This document shows positions 36,944 through 46,699 of a DNA stretch of 64,000 nt, one piece after another. The notes under the pieces are model-generated. The model was not told the DNA's origin. It did no database searches and saw only the letters and a list, made by a program, of their open reading frames with translations. Position numbers and translations under genes: made by a program. The DNA is from Plectrocnemia conspersa (Eukaryota > Arthropoda > Insecta > Trichoptera > Polycentropodidae). The stretch spans positions 310,001-374,000 of the forward strand of contig VTFK01000154.1 of NCBI GenBank assembly GCA_009617715.1, in the 5' to 3' direction. Numbering within the stretch: the first letter of the stretch is position 1; each line of letters begins with the position of its first letter.

Positions 36944-37115
36944 CGAGTGAAAATGAAACTCTCTGCCTCCGAGATCCTCGACTTCTCCTCCTTCTTGACC
37001 TTGATCTGCGCCTCATAACCATGGGCTTGATGTTGGCTCTGCTTCTGTTCCTAATACTGCGTCTACTAGATCTAGATCTAACTGATTGTCGAGCAACAAC
37101 GTTTTCGATGGGCAT
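36939..37115 (-). CDS. Arg/Ser-rich protamine-like small basic protein, copy 3 (diverged)
   Basis: Intact 58-codon frame from MPIENVVARQ to SFSLV, with 20 Arg, 12 Ser and no Cys. It is clearly homologous to copies 1 and 2 (shared RSRANI.P..MRRRS and SRRRRSRGSRR) but more diverged, with one residue fewer in the N-terminal half, QS-V replacing RS-R near residue 10, and a changed tail (QRVSFSLV for RASLELV). The central linker carries a Lys (ANIKPMVM). The frame is open despite this divergence, which argues for selection on the protein. Upstream block, CT leader, stop-codon hairpin and AATAAA are all present. Protamine-like role is inferred from composition. Confidence 0.68.
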   Translation of the reverse strand: MPIENVVARQSVRSRSSRRSIRNRSRANIKPMVMRRRSRSRRRRSRGSRRQRVSFSLV

Positions 37116-37205
37116 CTCAGAGAGAGAGAGAGGTAACGTTTACTTAGCGAGACTAATTTTCGATCGATAATGTAAAACGAAGAAAATAAACAAATGACAA
37201 TTATT
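37116..37205 (-). promoter_or_regulatory. Conserved upstream block of copy 3
   Basis: Towards the gene: AATAATTGTCATTTGTTT, TTTTACATTATCGATCG, AAAATTAGTCTCGCTAAGT (inverted repeat TTAG..CTAA at 37144-37156), then (CT)n and GAGATG. Same element order as copies 1 and 2, with a weaker AT box. Confidence 0.5.
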
Positions 37206-37690
37206 TTTTTTAAATATATTCAAATATAATATTATATGGTAATATTTAAATATAATGTAAAATATAAATTTAATAAAAAATAGGTATAGGTATTTGAGTA
37301 AATTATTTATATAATATATAATTAGTATGTTTAACGAAAAATAGTCAGTAAAGTTCTGATTGCGATCATTAACCTGTTATAACGACAATACTATCTAATA
37401 TACATTCTACTAGTTTTTTTTAATAATTTATGAGTAAACTTGCAATTAAGTTTAATTTATGTATCTATGTGCAGTGTTATAATTTTCTAGTAGCTGTAGG
37501 ACTTTTCTCTGAAAGATTTTCTGGAACTTGTTAGCAAAAAACTAATCCAAATAGGGTTGGCAAGAGTTAAAAATTGGTAAATTTATAACTTTTAGCTAAA
37601 ATATAATGAAAGTGTTATCGCAAAGTAAACATCAATACAAAAAAAAATCATTTTAATTTAATTATAAAATACTATTATTTTTAAAAGTTA
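37206..37690. other. AT-rich upstream flank of copy 3
   Basis: AT-rich; holds words shared with the flanks of copy 1 (AAAATAGTCAGTAAAGTT, about 37339) and copy 2 (CTGGAACTTGTTAGC, about 37512). No gene. Confidence 0.45.
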
Positions 37691-37698
37691 AATTAAAT

Positions 37699-37899
37699 TT
37701 ACCAACGGCCACCTATAAAATAAGCATACAAATCCTTTACAAGTCGTTCAAAGTTACGTCTATATCTATCCATCTCTCGGGGGTGTGTATAACCGGGTAG
37801 ACACGGTAATTCCTTAGCGAGGGTTATCAGGAGAGACTTAACCCGTACCACCGCAAATCCCCCACCCGACATCGATTTATACTTAGGGCACAGTTTCAA
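37699..37899 (-). CDS. Hypothetical 66-residue open frame in a GC patch
   Basis: A single GC-rich patch (37760-37890) in AT-rich DNA is open on the minus strand from ATG to stop. The product begins MKLCPKYKSMSGGG, has a central KSLLITLAKELPCLPGYTHP, and ends YRRNFERLVKDLYAYFIGGRW; it would be basic and soluble. I do not recognise it. TTATTTTATAG just before GTGGCCG could instead be a splice acceptor-like sequence, or the patch could be part of a mobile element. The protein-like look is the only support. Confidence 0.22.
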   Translation of the reverse strand: MKLCPKYKSMSGGGFAVVRVKSLLITLAKELPCLPGYTHPREMDRYRRNFERLVKDLYAYFIGGRW

Positions 37900-38259
37900 G
37901 TTTTAATTAAGATTTTATTCTGACCCTTGTAAAGCATTTGGTAATAATAATGTGTATGATAAATTAGATGTTTAGATTATAGTTAGGTTTATGTAGATGT
38001 TAGACAATTTACTACTGACTTAAAATTACAAGCAATTAATTCTATGGGTAGAAGACGAATACTTTTTGACTAATAGTATGTGAAATTAGGATTTAGAAAT
38101 TATTTTTAACTTTTCCATTATTTTTTTTTAAAATGTGATGGTTTTTATATAAGTATATTTAGTGAGCTACTTAAAAAATTAAAATATGACTATACCATTT
38201 TCTAATTTAACTCAAAAGCAATGTAAATCATTAAATATAATATAAGTTTTTTGCGTTTT
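37900..38259. other. AT-rich non-coding DNA
   Basis: AT-rich; nothing recognised. Confidence 0.5.
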
Positions 38260-38640
38260 AAGGCCAAAGGCGTGTGACGTTGCAGCCAAAATATACGCCG
38301 AAAAAGCTGGTTATAGTTAATTAATACGATATAAATATATATAAATTACCATATATAGTATATATAAAGATGTGCTGCTATCAGATGGTGAAGTTCAAAT
38401 GGCAGGTCATAGAAGTCGGAGATTTGCTGTGATGTGTTTTTTAATAATGGTAGATGTTTCGCTGATGAGTTTTGTGCTGTGATTTTGAGGCTTCTCTTAT
38501 TCAGAGCTTAGATCGTATTCTTCCATCTGCCCCTGTCCATCTTTCTGGACCAAGTGTCACATATTTTATAATGCTGATTTGAGACTGCACCTTTTTCACA
38601 CAAATACTAGTTCTAATGGGTACTTATGAGTGATCACCGT
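38260..38640. repeat. Local duplication, left copy
   Basis: Aligns with 39490-39850. Shared blocks: TTTTAAGGCCAAAGG versus TTTTGAGGCGAAAGG; CCAAAATATACGCCGAAAAA versus CCAAAAATAAATGCCGAAAA; a CTGCTATCAGATGGTG / CTGCCGCTATCCGGTG block; AATGGCAGGTCATAGAAG versus AATGGCAGATCTTAGAAG; then CAAGTGTCACATATTTT versus TAAGTGTTTCATATTTAT. Both copies are in the same orientation, about 1.23 kb apart. A short ATG frame (from 38399, 27 codons) occupies the position of the longer frame in the right copy. Nature unknown. Confidence 0.55.
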
Positions 38641-39489
38641 ATCGAGACGAATGTTTTATTTGGTGGTCCATAGAATATTTCTAATTATTACGTAATTGTT
38701 TAGTCCCCAATATCTTTTTTTCGTTGTTATGTATTACTTTCAAGACGTATTGGTTTTTTTTAGTTTGTTAGAAATGGTATTTAGAATGAATTTTAAATAA
38801 AATTAAATTGTACTTGCCGAAATTCCATAAATTTCCTATGTTACCCAGTTATTATTGTGAGGCTGTGGACTTTCTAATGCTTTTATGAGTTTCAAATCAA
38901 TATAAATAAATTTAGATTCTTAGTGTGTCTATTATAATTATGGACTTTTAAGTAGCATCTTCAATTGAACTTTGAAACAACTATTACTTTTATTAAAATA
39001 AAAATATATAGTCTTGATTATTTTATTTGGATTTTTTAGATCGCATAATTATGTGTACATGAACCTGTATTAAATATTCATATAGATAATGTATATATTG
39101 ATGATATATATGTAGATAGATGAATATAACGAATACTTGGAAGCTCCAATATTTAAATATACATTTTCGAGGTTCGATTCTATCGATTTATGTTAAAATA
39201 TGCTAAGCATCAATATGACAATTGACTCACATTTCCCATTACATACATTTGTGATGCCTTATTATAAATATTGCCTTTGTGAATTGTAAATTTATTAAAC
39301 TACGATGATTCATTGTGAACTTTTTTGCTTTAAAAATATTTATTTTAAAATTGTAGGTAAATATAATACTAACGTTCTAAAAAATTAATCAAATCTTATC
39401 TTTTGAATGAATTTGATTAATTTTGTACTAATATTTTTTTTATTATAACTTATTGTTCCCAACATTTATTGTTTGAAAAGAACCTATAT
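38641..39489. other. AT-rich spacer between the duplicated blocks
   Basis: AT-rich; GAGGTTCGATTC at about 39169 resembles a tRNA B box without a matching A box. Nothing else seen. Confidence 0.45.
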
Positions 39490-39850
39490 TATATTTTTGG
39501 GTTTTGAGGCGAAAGGATTTTGACTTTGTACCAAAAATAAATGCCGAAAAATCTGGTAACAGTTTATTTTTTATGCATTATTATGTACTACATATATGCA
39601 TATAAAAATGTAGCTGCCGCTATCCGGTGATAGTCATAATGGCAGATCTTAGAAGTGGAAAACCTTCGCTGGAGTATCGAGTTGAATTGTTGTCGACTGT
39701 GATCTGTAACGATCCGCTCATATGTCTCTCTGCCTCTCTACTCGTTTGTTTCTCTGTGGCTAAGTGTTTCATATTTATATTTCTGGGTCAAGACAGCTCT
39801 GGTATATTGTATCACTTTATATAATACAATCTAATGAAATTTATTTACGC
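39490..39850. repeat. Local duplication, right copy
   Basis: Second copy of the block at 38260-38640. It contains a 65-codon frame (39627-39824; core MADLRSGKPSLEYRVELLST) that is broken in the left copy, so coding potential is doubtful. Confidence 0.55.
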
Positions 39851-40010
39851 CTTAAAAGCGAAACGGCCAGATTATTATTCGTTTTTTTAAAACTTATTTC
39901 TTAGTACATTCGCTTGACTTGTAAAATATTAAAATGAACCCTATATATATGTATGTACATATATACATATATTCACAGAACAATTCCAAAAACGTTAATA
40001 ATAATTTTAG

Positions 40011-40290
40011 CGTTTCGTGACGGACTGGGGCCGTGATAATTTGGCGTCATAAAAAAGTCAGACGCCGCCGTTTTACGGCGTCGTTACGTGCGTGAGTGAA
40101 TTTAGCGCCGTTTTGCCAATATGGCGTTATCGAACCTAAACGTCAATTGCAACCGTGTAACCAGTGTTGAGCGGTTAAAGTAAGCAAACAGTGGTCGTGT
40201 TCAATGGACGGAGGTGGTAGTTTGAAAAACAAAGTGCTTCCAGACAGAAAACGTCGTGTTTGTTTAGAGGGAAGCAGCGTTTCCTAGTTT
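40011..40290. other. CpG-dense island with nested GACGCC palindromes
   Basis: One of the most CpG-dense patches here. GGCGTC (40043-40048), GACGCCG (40061-40067) and CGGCGTC (40076-40082) form two overlapping inverted repeats. Short plus-strand frames follow: ATG at 40123 (20 codons, ending near a donor-like AAAGTAAGC) and ATG at 40204 (27 codons, MDGGGSLKNKVLPDRKRR...). Composition fits a promoter or first exon, but no downstream exon was identified. Confidence 0.35.
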
Positions 40291-41340
40291 TTTCATGATC
40301 AATTTTACTATTTATATTACGCTAAATCTAATCATTTTATTTATATATTACGCTAAATCTTTTAATAATACTTTTTTTGCGATTCAGGTATAATTGTGTT
40401 TTTGAAGATGTTACTGAAGTATAAAGCACTACTGAAGTTAAAACCGAGTTATCCACGTTTTGCTTCCTACTTGCAATCGACAATATTAAATATATTTTTT
40501 TCCAATCGAAATACGATTCTAAAATTATCAAACAAAGCTATTATTGTATATTCTATTTACGTAAAAATATATAAAAATTTGACACGATAAATAATATACT
40601 CGTACTTTAGTATTTATACCACGTATTAAATTGCACACCATAAGATTATGAACAGTTTGAAATAAAAATATAATATTATTATTTATTCTTAGATCGTACT
40701 TCAACAAAAAATGTTCTTTTCTAAAATACTTTTTTGCCACCACCAATTAAATGAGGTCAAGAATATGTAATACAAAGAAACAACATAAAATTTAAAACTA
40801 TTATTAAAATCTTTACAATCATACAATTACGTGATGTCTAAAAATAAGGTGCGTGTCAAAAACCTGGTTATAAAACTTTCACATCTACTCACTTAATGTG
40901 TTGTCTGAAAGTAAAGTGCGTGTCAAAAATTACGCTAAAATCTTAAATTAACTAAGTTTAAATGCCACATATACATAATCCTATTTACGTTTATTTTAAC
41001 TAACTATAAACATTGCATATTTATTATAAAGTTATCAAATAATCAGCGTAAACAAGTGCTTACTTTGTATTGGTTTCATCAAATCAATCATAAATAAATT
41101 TAGTAATAAGGTAAAAACAAATTAGTATTTATGGACAATAAATATTTGATTTAGGAAGAAATGTTTCGACAAATTGATTTTTTTTAAATATTTGTCTCTC
41201 ATTTCTTTTAGGGTTGTTTTGTACAAATTTAATTAAAACACTATAATTATATTTTTTTTTAATAAAATTTATTATTAATCCTAAATAAATGAGACATAAT
41301 AAATATTTTTACCGTAACTCAATATTTTTTTTTCTTTATT
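40291..41340. other. AT-rich non-coding DNA
   Basis: AT-rich; holds the short direct repeat listed separately and T-runs near 41253 and 41325. The overlapping 64-72-codon frames are compositional. Confidence 0.5.
40831..40929. repeat. Pair of 32-bp direct repeats, 67-bp period
   Basis: GTGATGTCTAAAAATAAGGT (40831-40850) plus GCGTGTCAAAAA is repeated at 40898-40929 with four substitutions (GTGTTGTCTGAAAGTAAAGT plus the same end). Only two units are present. Confidence 0.8.
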
Positions 41341-41720
41341 ATTTAATATTACTTAACGTAATTTGATACTGTAGGCGCCCGTATCAAACATTAGCCATCC
41401 CGACGATAAGTGTCATCATTTCGTAGGGCGTTGAAAAAAGAACGTCCCTTCCGAGTTGCAACATAAATTTTGTATCAACCGAACGAGCCGAGCCGTGGAG
41501 GGTCCCCGGGGATCCTTTCACTTTTGAAGGCGAAAGGCAATATTAAATTAAGCCGGAATCGCTATTTCTACAAAAGGAATCGGTCGTGTTAACTTGATTG
41601 TGTGCGGGCCTGTGTCTGGCTTTAGCTCAATGTTCATACATATACACACACATATCCATAAATACAGACCGCTATAAATACACGTGTGTTTATATACGTT
41701 CATTTATATATGTATATACA
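41341..41720. other. CpG-rich island
   Basis: GC-richer block (GAGCCGAGCCGTGGAGGGTC near 41485) followed by a CACA/TATA-type microsatellite at about 41636-41720. No gene. Confidence 0.35.
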
Positions 41721-42103
41721 TACGTAGAATTTGTTTTAAATCGACTAAAATGTAAAATGAATTGAAAACTGTTTGTTTTTTATTATTCAATATTGTTATT
41801 TGTATAATATTAATTTAATATTTTTCCTTACATTAAGTATAAATAAATGTAATAAATAAAAAATACGTTTCTCTTCAAACTATTAGGAAATGACAACAAA
41901 ACAGTGTTTATTAAGTAGCTAACTAGAAAGTAAAACATAAAAAATAATAGAGGTAAAGCTAAATATGTTTTAAAGAATTTTATAGAATACAAAGCTAACA
42001 ATTTAAAGGTATATTAACAGGAATTATGGGATGGGAGCTAAACAATTAGTAATAAATATGTATTATTTATTAAAAAAATTTTTTTTTGTAATAATAAACA
42101 AGT
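41721..42103. other. AT-rich non-coding DNA
   Basis: AT-rich; nothing recognised. Confidence 0.5.
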
Positions 42104-42640
42104 TTCTTTAACCCTTTGAGTAGTGAGCTAATTTGTAAATATTTGTTAATTTATTAATATACACCTGTGAATGACTTAATTTTACGTATATTTTCATATT
42201 TTTTTCGAATGGTAATTATTTATCATTATTTAATATTCCATTTACAGTAAATAATAATATAAAAATCAGTGATTCTATTAGTTTTATTGCTTTAATTTAT
42301 TTTACCACTGTTTTGAATTAGTATAATTAAATAATTTATTTTAACACTTTTCTTTTATTGAAGTTTGTTCATTTATTTTACATATTTATTATATATTATT
42401 CTGCTTTTGTAGTTTTTTTATATCAATACAGAGGCTTTCAATATTAAAAAAAAATATTTTCAGTTATAATAATTTATTTTGTTCATTTTAATTTATTAGT
42501 ACTATTTTGTATAGAAATATTATATAAATATAACGTTTTTAATTTCTTCAGTTATATATGTAAATATATAATTATCTAGGGTACTTCAAAACAGTAAAAG
42601 ATGGACCGCCGTACATGTACGGCGATACACTAACATACCT
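42104..42640. mobile_element. Possible piggyBac-type terminal remnant
   Basis: TTAACCCTTTGAGTAGTG at about 42105 resembles the TTAA target plus CCCTTTGAGTGC-like inverted end of piggyBac elements. About 500 bases on, a perfect 18-base palindrome CGCCGTACATGTACGGCG (42607-42624) resembles the GC-rich subterminal hairpins of that superfamily. The expected right end (AAAGGGTTAA) was not found and the interior is AT-rich with no transposase. Confidence 0.25.
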
Positions 42641-43390
42641 AATTAATATTAAGCTTTATAGTAGAATAAATTTTCAAGATTAGTATTAAAATACTATTAT
42701 TTTCTAACCTCTTCTGTTTTGATATTGTGAATATAATGTAAAATTAAAAAAAATATAGACATTCCCTTTTTGAAAAACCTAGTTTTCAAAAACGCCAAAT
42801 ATCACATTTTCATGGGTAAATTAAATTTATAGTATCATAACAATAATGACAATATGAGTTGGTCTTATGCTTTATTTTTAACTGATAAAAATATATTGTA
42901 AAGATTTTGTTCTGAAGATCGCAGCAGCAGACAAAATTCAATCCATTTGAAATCTGAGCAGAATATTTTTAGCTAGCGAGCTACATAAAGATACGTATAC
43001 CTTTAAGTAAATCAGACATTTGTTTTAATTTAATATTGTATATAACAGTTTTAGAAACACCTCCACATTTTCATAAATGGATCGTTAAAAGCTTCCAATT
43101 CTGTCTTTGTCCATACTTCTGCTTAAATTCAAGCCTCATTTTGCAAGTTCATAATCATTAACATCAATATTATATCAAAATACAAGTTAGCAATGAATGT
43201 CACTAAAAGTTATGAATTTCAGTAGCATCACGATGTTTTATAAAGCAATATTTACGATTATTATTTATTTATATTCATAAAGCTTTGTACCTAAAAAAGT
43301 GATATAAAGCACAATTAAAATATAGCAATTTGCTTTTTTTATTCATAAATCATACAATTAGCAAATTTTATTAAACCTTTTTTGCGTTAT
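42641..43390. other. AT-rich non-coding DNA
   Basis: AT-rich; nothing recognised. Confidence 0.5.
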
Positions 43391-43790
43391 CCTACAATCC
43401 TTTCACAAAGGTTCCGTTTGAACCCTCGTAAACACCGGGTTCGAACCACGGCACAAAAGCGGCGTTGTCACCATTGTCGTTGAATTGGGTTGCCGGACTT
43501 TTAGCAGTTTGTTATGTGCAGGTGACGTTCGCAGTCGAAAAACCCTTCGGCCATATTGTACTCAGAGCCGGGGGTCGAAACTGTGCGTCTGAAGGGCTCC
43601 AGTTTTGCCCCATTAACTCGTTATATTTGTAACTCCCTCCGGCGTACACCGACTAATTGATGTTCGGCAAAAACGAGAATATTTCGCCAAACAACTAACA
43701 ATTTTTGGAAACAAGCTTAGCGGCAAACCAAGTTAATTTTTCTTTTTTTTTCATTTTCGAGTTCGTTACGAACGTAATTACGCACGAGCC
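43391..43790. other. CpG-rich island
   Basis: About 350 bases of high CpG content. GGGTTCGAACC (about 43438) matches a tRNA B-box core, but no A box or cloverleaf fits. Candidate regulatory DNA. Confidence 0.35.
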
Positions 43791-44740
43791 TCTTGTTAAT
43801 ATGATGAAAAACAATATAAGTTATAGGTTTTTGTTTATTCGTACCAAATTAAGGGTTACAGTGTATAATATGTAATAAAAAAATATATAAGGTAACTAAA
43901 ATATTGTACTACATTTAACGTCGTTTACATGTCACGAAAGAAAAATATATTTTACAAATAGCTTTCTACTTGTCGCATTTAATATGTAATTTTATTATAT
44001 ACTAGCTTTCTTTCCAGGCTTAGCCCGCGTTTTATTCCTAGTTACATAATTAAATCTTATCCTTTAACACTAACATAACAATACCATTGGCGTCCAAAAT
44101 TTTAAGTTATCTTTTTTAAATCTTACAACTCGCGAGCTGCACGTAAAATCTAACGTATGTATATGAACTTATTGACTATAATATAACTGAACTTAGTAGT
44201 TGTTGATTGTAATTACTTCGTTTTGGCGTATTCAGTTAACACTTGTCACAATGCAACGGAAGCTTTACAATAAATTGATTCATCAATAAATAAATAGTAA
44301 AATGCCTACGATTTAATAATTTTAAGTAATTATGCTAGTCTGTGTATTTTTTAATTTTTAGTAATACAGTAATGTAAGTAATGTAAAAAACGTAAATAAA
44401 GCAAATGATAATAAATTAAATGGTATTAAATGCGTTTTAAAATATTGTATAAGAAGCATACTATACATTTTAAAACATCTAGATTATACATAATTTTTAT
44501 TTAAATAAAAGTAATTTTGAACTAAAAATTCGCAGTAAAATACTCGTTTCTTGAATAGGACTAATAATTATATTTTAACTAATAAATTCTACATCTTATT
44601 CTTTCGTTCTCTATTTATTTATTGCACACATTGTATTTCCATATTTTTTTATATTTAAAGCTTTTGAGTAATGGTTTATTGTGTATAATACATATGTAAA
44701 CATGTATCGACGTATTTACAAAGTAAACGTACACATTTGA
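43791..44740. other. AT-rich non-coding DNA
   Basis: AT-rich; nothing recognised. Confidence 0.5.
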
Positions 44741-45040
44741 AATAAAACAGGCGTACATTGTGTGGCGATTTCCGCTTCAGATCACGTAAAATATACAAAA
44801 TAGGCACATTTCGGCGACGGATGGTGCCCAAAATTCGACACAGCATCCAGCAAGTGACATCTGTCTGCGGGCGATGTGACAGTAATCGACAGTCACGCGT
44901 TATCGCCGACCCCCTGCCAAATCGCCGGCCAAATTGATGAAGATCCTCGACTGTGTAATATGTCAAAAGGCGAATTGCCATACGCTCAATATTCGGCCGG
45001 CGTCTCTGGCCCAAATTGACGATAAAATATGTACCTAGTA
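44741..45040. other. CpG-rich island with an Arg-rich open frame
   Basis: A 300-base GC-rich block. The minus strand is open for 112 codons (44676-45014, starting MGQRRRPNIERMAIRLL); the protein would be basic with no recognised domain, and its C-terminal part runs into AT-rich DNA. Probably compositional, but the longest frame in this part. Confidence 0.3.
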
Positions 45041-45045
45041 AGCGT

Positions 45046-45112
45046 GAGCCGCTTTGAGGTCATCCATAGAAGAGCTTTCAATACAGAAACTGGCAACCAG
45101 CCGCTACTAAAC
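45046..45112. repeat. Short repeat, paired with 47850-47915
   Basis: CCGCTTTGAGG, GAAGAGCTTTCAATACAG (45069-45086) and GCAACCAGCCG recur in the same order at 47850-47915. In the second copy the minus strand is an open frame, here it is broken. Confidence 0.6.
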
Positions 45113-45208
45113 TTTAAATGCCTTTCTTGTTTTACCTTCTATTTAATTTTCATATATTAGCTTTTATTCCATCATAGATGAACAAGATGCTATGGATCGG
45201 TAGTATGT

Positions 45209-45246
45209 ATATTTTATTGTAAAGTCACTGCTTTACAATAAAATAT
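45209..45246. repeat. Perfect 16-bp stem hairpin
   Basis: ATATTTTATTGTAAAG (45209-45224) and CTTTACAATAAAATAT (45231-45246) are perfect inverted repeats around TCACTG. It lies 40 bases from interspersed repeat copy B. Confidence 0.9.
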
Positions 45247-45284
45247 CTCGATGTTTTTCATCTTCGAAAAATTTTTCGAACAAT

Positions 45285-45480
45285 ATAAAACTAAAAAACC
45301 TCTCTATATTATCGAAAAAACAAGATTTTTTTTTCTTCAGATTATTTTGAAGAAACAAGTTTTCTGACAGTAAAATTTAATAGCGTTAGTCTGTGTATAG
45401 CCTTAATACATGTTTGCAATCTGTCAATTCCCAAACAGAGTGGTTTCTTCTTATTTGATTATTAATGTTGTTTTTAAATT
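45285..45480. repeat. Interspersed repeat family, copy B
   Basis: Partial copy: AAAACCTCT, CTGACAGTAAAATTT, TAGCCTTAATACATGTTTGC, AATCTG and CAAACAGAGTGGTTTCTTCT align with copies at 11385, 54345 and 61925. On the minus strand it reads KKKPLCLGIDRLQTCIKAIH, close to KNKPLCLDSSRLKKCMGALH from copy C. Confidence 0.5.
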
Positions 45481-46690
45481 AGCATTTCTTTTTAAAAAAA
45501 TGAGAAATCTCGATATCATATTTTTTTCAAAAAAATTTTGCGAAAAAAAACTAGTTTTAAATATTACAAAAATTTACTATATTCTATATTTATTAAAAAA
45601 ATGTATTACAATACATTAATTATATTTGTTTTAAATAAGTTTCATCCGAATCCACTTTTTGTGAAATTATTAATTTTGTGATTTATATTTTAACGTTTGT
45701 GATTTATACAAACTAGGGCTGTCAACCAGTCGAACGCAATCCACAGGTCAATCGTTGTCTTATATTGACAAATGTAACCTAAAAATATAAAAAACAATCA
45801 AAGTATTCGTTATGCTGATGTATTCCTGATATAAAGAAAATACGGATATGCTCTTCTGCATATCTAGCAGGCTGAAGCCGAAACTTAGTGATTGAAATCT
45901 TGAATTACAAAGACAAAGATAAATATTTATTATATATGTTGAGATCGATAAAAACTTTTCATTGATAAAAAAATTGCTCGATAAAAAAAAGTCGAATCTT
46001 TACAATATTAAAAGCAAATTAGAATGAACTTGAATTGAAAATAGTCAAACCTTAGAAAGATTTATATTTAACATCTAAAGATTGTATTTGAAAATACACT
46101 AGAGATAAATGCATAATCAATATATCGATAACAAATGTGATACAAAACTTAATGTTCTGCTTTGGCTCTACATATTTGGCTGAATCTGCATTTTCTGATA
46201 TTATAAAATCGGTTGTACGAAATTATTTAAGTAATGAACATATTGACCAATGTATACGATTATTTCTATCATCGTAAAATTCTGCCTGTAAAAATATTGC
46301 CATGGCAGATATAAATAATATTTTATTTTATGTAGTATTTATTTATCTTTTTTGTATGATAATATTTTGAAATTGTTATTTTTATTTAATAAAATATTTA
46401 TTAAACATTCTTTATTTGTGAACTTATACTAAAAAAATATAATTTTCTACTTGCATATTTGTAGATCGTGATGATTTTTTTATAGTGATAAGTGGATAGC
46501 TACTACTAAAAGGTTGGGCAGTTCTACAACATATACCATAAAATATTTCTACCGTGAATTTTTTTAACAATTAATAGCTATATCAGCATTTTATATTATT
46601 ATTTTTTAATTTAAAAAATATCATAGCAGGCATCATCGTAGTATTAAATATTAGCTTTCGTGCATTAGTTTCCTTTACGTTTTTTTATTT
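45481..46690. other. AT-rich non-coding DNA
   Basis: AT-rich; the 69-codon frame at 45410 overlaps the repeat and is spurious. Nothing else seen. Confidence 0.5.
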
Positions 46691-46699
46691 TACATTTAA

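Noticed and set aside
39160..39185. B-box-like GAGGTTCGATTC
   Set aside because: No partner A box; chance match.
43430..43455. tRNA B-box-like GGGTTCGAACC
   Set aside because: No A box 30-60 bases upstream and no acceptor or anticodon stem can be drawn.
44676..45014. 112-codon basic open frame on the minus strand
   Set aside because: Island-driven, no recognised motif, and the C-terminal third is AT-rich non-coding-like sequence.
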